This document shows, piece by piece, positions 61,450-64,000 of a stretch of DNA of 64,000 bases. A program made the position numbers and the translations under genes. The notes under the pieces are model-generated. The model ran no database searches, had not been told where the DNA came from, and was given only the letters and a program-made list of their open reading frames with translations. Every line of letters starts with the position of its first letter. Position 1 is the stretch's first letter. This DNA comes from Primulina eburnea (taxonomy: Eukaryota; Streptophyta; Magnoliopsida; Lamiales; Gesneriaceae), in assembly GCF_022965805.1 (NCBI RefSeq), contig NC_133114.1, positions 3,122,761 to 3,186,760 on the forward strand. The letters are read 5' to 3'.

Positions 61450-62344
61450 AGTAAGCAATTGGAAACGATAGATCATTTAAAAGTTAGTTTCAACCTTTGA
61501 TGAACATCTTGACATTGGCTCACTCACTTTATTACTTAATATTAATATTTGTTTCGAGTGACTCTTATCTCATATCCTGCTTTGTATCTGTCGTTTCTGG
61601 TTCAGCGTTTACTTTTTTTGTCGATATTGGGTCTTCTAGTCAATGTTTGCAAGTTTTCTGGATCCTTTTGACGCAAGTAACGTGGTTAAATTTTAGATTC
61701 TGGATCATCAACATATGATGTCAACTTCTGTTAATATACGAGGAACTCACATAATCTAATAATGTCGATATACAAGGAGAATTATTCTCAGTGCAACACA
61801 AACTAACTCTCATCTTTGTATTCAGATTTAGGATTTTTAATTTATTTCTTAATTCTACGCTTGTTGAAATTGATGGCATGGGAAACTTGATGAGTACGTG
61901 TAGAACGTAAGTCAGTAAACATTTAATGCTCGAAGTTTTTGAAAAATAAAAAAGTTTAACCTTTTGAAATGATTTTTTTTTGGCATTGATAAAATATTAT
62001 ATAAGTACAATAATGTTCTGTCAATGTTTTACCAAAATTTAAAGTATTTACTTTAGAATTAAGAAGCAAATATCGAAGAAAATGAATTGACATTTTGGAA
62101 GATACAAATCATTTTTTTTATGGAAAAATTTGGTAAATTTGTAGCATGTGTGACATAAAGAAAATAAAAAGATAATTGAAAGGCGAACAAGTATTTTGTC
62201 AATAAATTATACAGATTTCAATTCCTTTTCATCCGAAAAACTAATTTCTTTAAAATATCATAATCAAATTACGAATCCTTTAAACAATAAACGTATAAGA
62301 AAGACTTTTCAATAATTATTTTTGAACTTATATAAATAAATTAT
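61450..62344. other. Intergenic region downstream of the F-box gene
   Basis: AT-rich. The ORF at 61497-61718 is hydrophobic because of T-rich codons and has no support as a gene. Confidence 0.5.
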
Positions 62345-62525
62345 GGCAATAACTTGTGTGAGACGGTCTTACGGGTCGTATTTTGTGAGACGAGTCTTTA
62401 TTTGGATAATCCATGAAAAAGTATTACTTTTTATGCTTAGAGTATTACTTTTTATTGTGAATATGGTAGGGTTGACCCGTCTCACAGATTGAGATCCGTG
62501 AGACGGTCTCACATGAGACCTACTC
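62345..62525 (+). mobile_element. Mutator-type MITE, copy M
   Basis: A 181-base copy from GGCAATAACTTGTG to CATGAGACCTACTC, with an exact 9-base target duplication ATAAATTAT (62336-62344 and 62526-62534). Both terminal near-palindromes are well preserved. Confidence 0.9.
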
Positions 62526-62703
62526 ATAAATTATAAAGCAAAACGGGACGGGACGGGACATGCACCCTCAAGCGAAAAATGTAAAATGTTGATATTTCAT
62601 TTTTTTTAAAATGCAAATTTCGTCAATAAAAATTCAATTGAGTTGAAAATGCAAAAATTTCATCAATAAAATTTCCATTGAGTTGACTCTTCTCACCAAC
62701 TTT

Positions 62704-62708
<5 letters not shown>

Positions 62709-62774
<66 letters not shown>
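62709..62774. repeat. (TA)n microsatellite
   Basis: About 33 TA dinucleotides, ending 62 bases before the secretory-protein start codon, so it lies in or next to the core promoter. Length may be inexact in the assembly. Confidence 0.95.
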
Positions 62775-62778
<4 letters not shown>

Positions 62779-62836
62779 GAACTTGCATGTAACCCAAGTG
62801 CATTGAGAATAGCCAATAATTCCCATATAAATTATA

Positions 62837-63559
62837 ATGGGAAAATACCTCCATAAATTCAGTTTCCTCTCCTCTTTTCTTGTTCTAGCGACCCTTCTTC
62901 AATATGGCATTTCTGCATGCAAATACATAGTCACAAACAACGCCAAGAACACTCCCGGCGGCGCCCGATTCGACTCAGAAATCGGTGTTAGATTCGCCTT
63001 AAAAATAATGGATGATGCAAACATATTCATATGGAAAGTCTTTGAACAACCCACTAGCGCTGATAGACACAACGTGCCCGTTTTAAATCTATTCATCTCG
63101 GATATTCAAGGTCCAGTTATGGCCTATACAAATGGTGACAACATTAATTTTAGTGCTTCAGCCATACAAAAGTACTTCCCTCCAGGAAAGGCAAGTTCCA
63201 GATACCTTTTCACCTCAATAATGTACCATGAAATGACACATATTTTCCAATGGTCCGGCAACAGGACTGCTCCCGGTGGACTGACCGAGGGAGTCGCGGA
63301 TTATATCATGGTCAAATCGAAAATCTACGATGCTTCTACGTATACGAAACCCGGCTCGGGTTCGAGATGGGATGAAGGGTATGGTGTCACCGAGCGTTTT
63401 TTGGAGTATTGTGATAGTTTGAGAGAAGGGTTCACTGTGGCATTGAACAAGAAGATGAGATTTGCTTATAGTGATAATTATTTTATGGATTTGTTGGGAA
63501 AACCTTTGGATCAGCTTTGGATAGATTATAAGGCCAAGTATGGTAAATTTCCAGCCTAA
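62837..63559 (+). CDS. Plant basic secretory protein (BSP, PR-17-like)
   Basis: A single-exon gene of 240 residues. A signal peptide covers about residues 1-27 (hydrophobic FLSSFLVLATLLQYGISA), so the protein is secreted to the apoplast. The mature part matches the plant basic secretory protein family (Pfam BSP, peptidase-like): YIVTNNAKNTPGGARFDSEI near the start, the zinc-protease-type motif HEMTH at 131-135 and GGLTEGVADYI (E151 to D154), a likely third ligand region. BSP family members are induced in pathogen defence (PR-17), and proteolytic activity is inferred from the HExxH motif. Length is normal and no damage is visible. Transcription must start at or just after the (TA)n tract. Confidence 0.94.
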   Translation: MGKYLHKFSFLSSFLVLATLLQYGISACKYIVTNNAKNTPGGARFDSEIGVRFALKIMDDANIFIWKVFEQPTSADRHNVPVLNLFISDIQGPVMAYTNGDNINFSASAIQKYFPPGKASSRYLFTSIMYHEMTHIFQWSGNRTAPGGLTEGVADYIMVKSKIYDASTYTKPGSGSRWDEGYGVTERFLEYCDSLREGFTVALNKKMRFAYSDNYFMDLLGKPLDQLWIDYKAKYGKFPA

Positions 63560-64000
63560 AGTGCATGTGATGCTACCACATGCTTATAAAATTTGTATCA
63601 ATGAAATATAGGCAAGGTTTGATACAATCCAAATCAAATGTAGTGGAATATGTATCATTTCTTGTATGAATTATGAAGAAAAATTTATCTTACAACCTTG
63701 ATTATAATAGTTGAATTATGATAATTGACGCTTCTAAATTACAAGTTTTGTTTTGTTTTGGGTTAGATTTAACGTTAATTTAATTATGTTTTATATAGAA
63801 GAATGATTTCAGTCCAATATTATTTATGGAATTTGGATTTATTTACATGTTACACTAGTCAATATTTTAGGACAAGCCGGAATTAGTCTAGTTTGGATGT
63901 TATATGCTTTAATTTTTTTTTTTGGAGATAATTATGTGTTCAAATTTGTTAGGTTATAGTTTTACATTTTAGCTTTTTCAGGAATTATATTTTTAAATAT
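63560..64000. other. 3' flank of the secretory-protein gene
   Basis: An AATGAAATA stretch near 63600 could serve as a polyadenylation signal. The remaining sequence is AT-rich with no gene. Confidence 0.5.

Overview
This window is plant nuclear DNA. It is AT-rich, carries spliced genes with GT-AG introns, and is dense in nested transposable elements. The pair of progesterone 5-beta-reductase / iridoid-synthase family genes and the general repeat style suggest an asterid, most likely Lamiales; that placement is inference, and the species cannot be read from the sequence.

Host genes found, several only after joining short exons: a class II LOB-domain transcription factor (4732-5450, +); ribosomal protein S29/uS14 in three exons with a 9-base last coding exon (6441-8864, -); two tandem 389-residue progesterone 5-beta-reductase family genes (19629-20882 and 39162-40403, both -); a SWIB-domain protein, probably organellar (41948-43352, -); a GPI-anchored classical arabinogalactan protein (45943-46673, +); an F-box/LRR protein (59864-61449, +); and a plant basic secretory protein with an HExxH site (62837-63559, +). 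An unrecognised gene with one membrane segment has two full-length final exons (51881-52282 and 54937-55320). Its 3' part has been amplified into a tandem array at 47.3-49.5 kb.

Mobile elements fill most of the rest. At 11.3-18.4 kb a decayed L1-type LINE is cut by two solo LTRs, each with its own 5-base target duplication. At 23847-36999 lies a young 13.15-kb Ty3/gypsy element of Tat type on the minus strand, with 713-base LTRs differing at 5 positions and TAGTT duplicated on both sides. It has an open pol with an extra RNase H and a frame-broken gag. Between pol and the 3' LTR it has about 6.5 kb of sequence whose reading frames all run antisense to gag-pol: three tandem, mutually related ~140-residue ORFs, each with its own TATA box, and a spliced Transposase_28-like gene with its own TATA box. 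This antisense gene battery is the most unusual feature here. At least a dozen copies of a ~180-base Mutator-type MITE (9-base target duplications) are scattered through the window, with hAT-like and PIF/Harbinger-like MITEs, CACTA-like subterminal repeat blocks, and a U6 snRNA retropseudogene with a 13-base target duplication.

The two reductase genes look like an old tandem duplication, about 93% identical in protein, later pushed apart by the Tat element. The other host genes are unrelated neighbours; nothing suggests an operon or biosynthetic cluster beyond the reductase pair.
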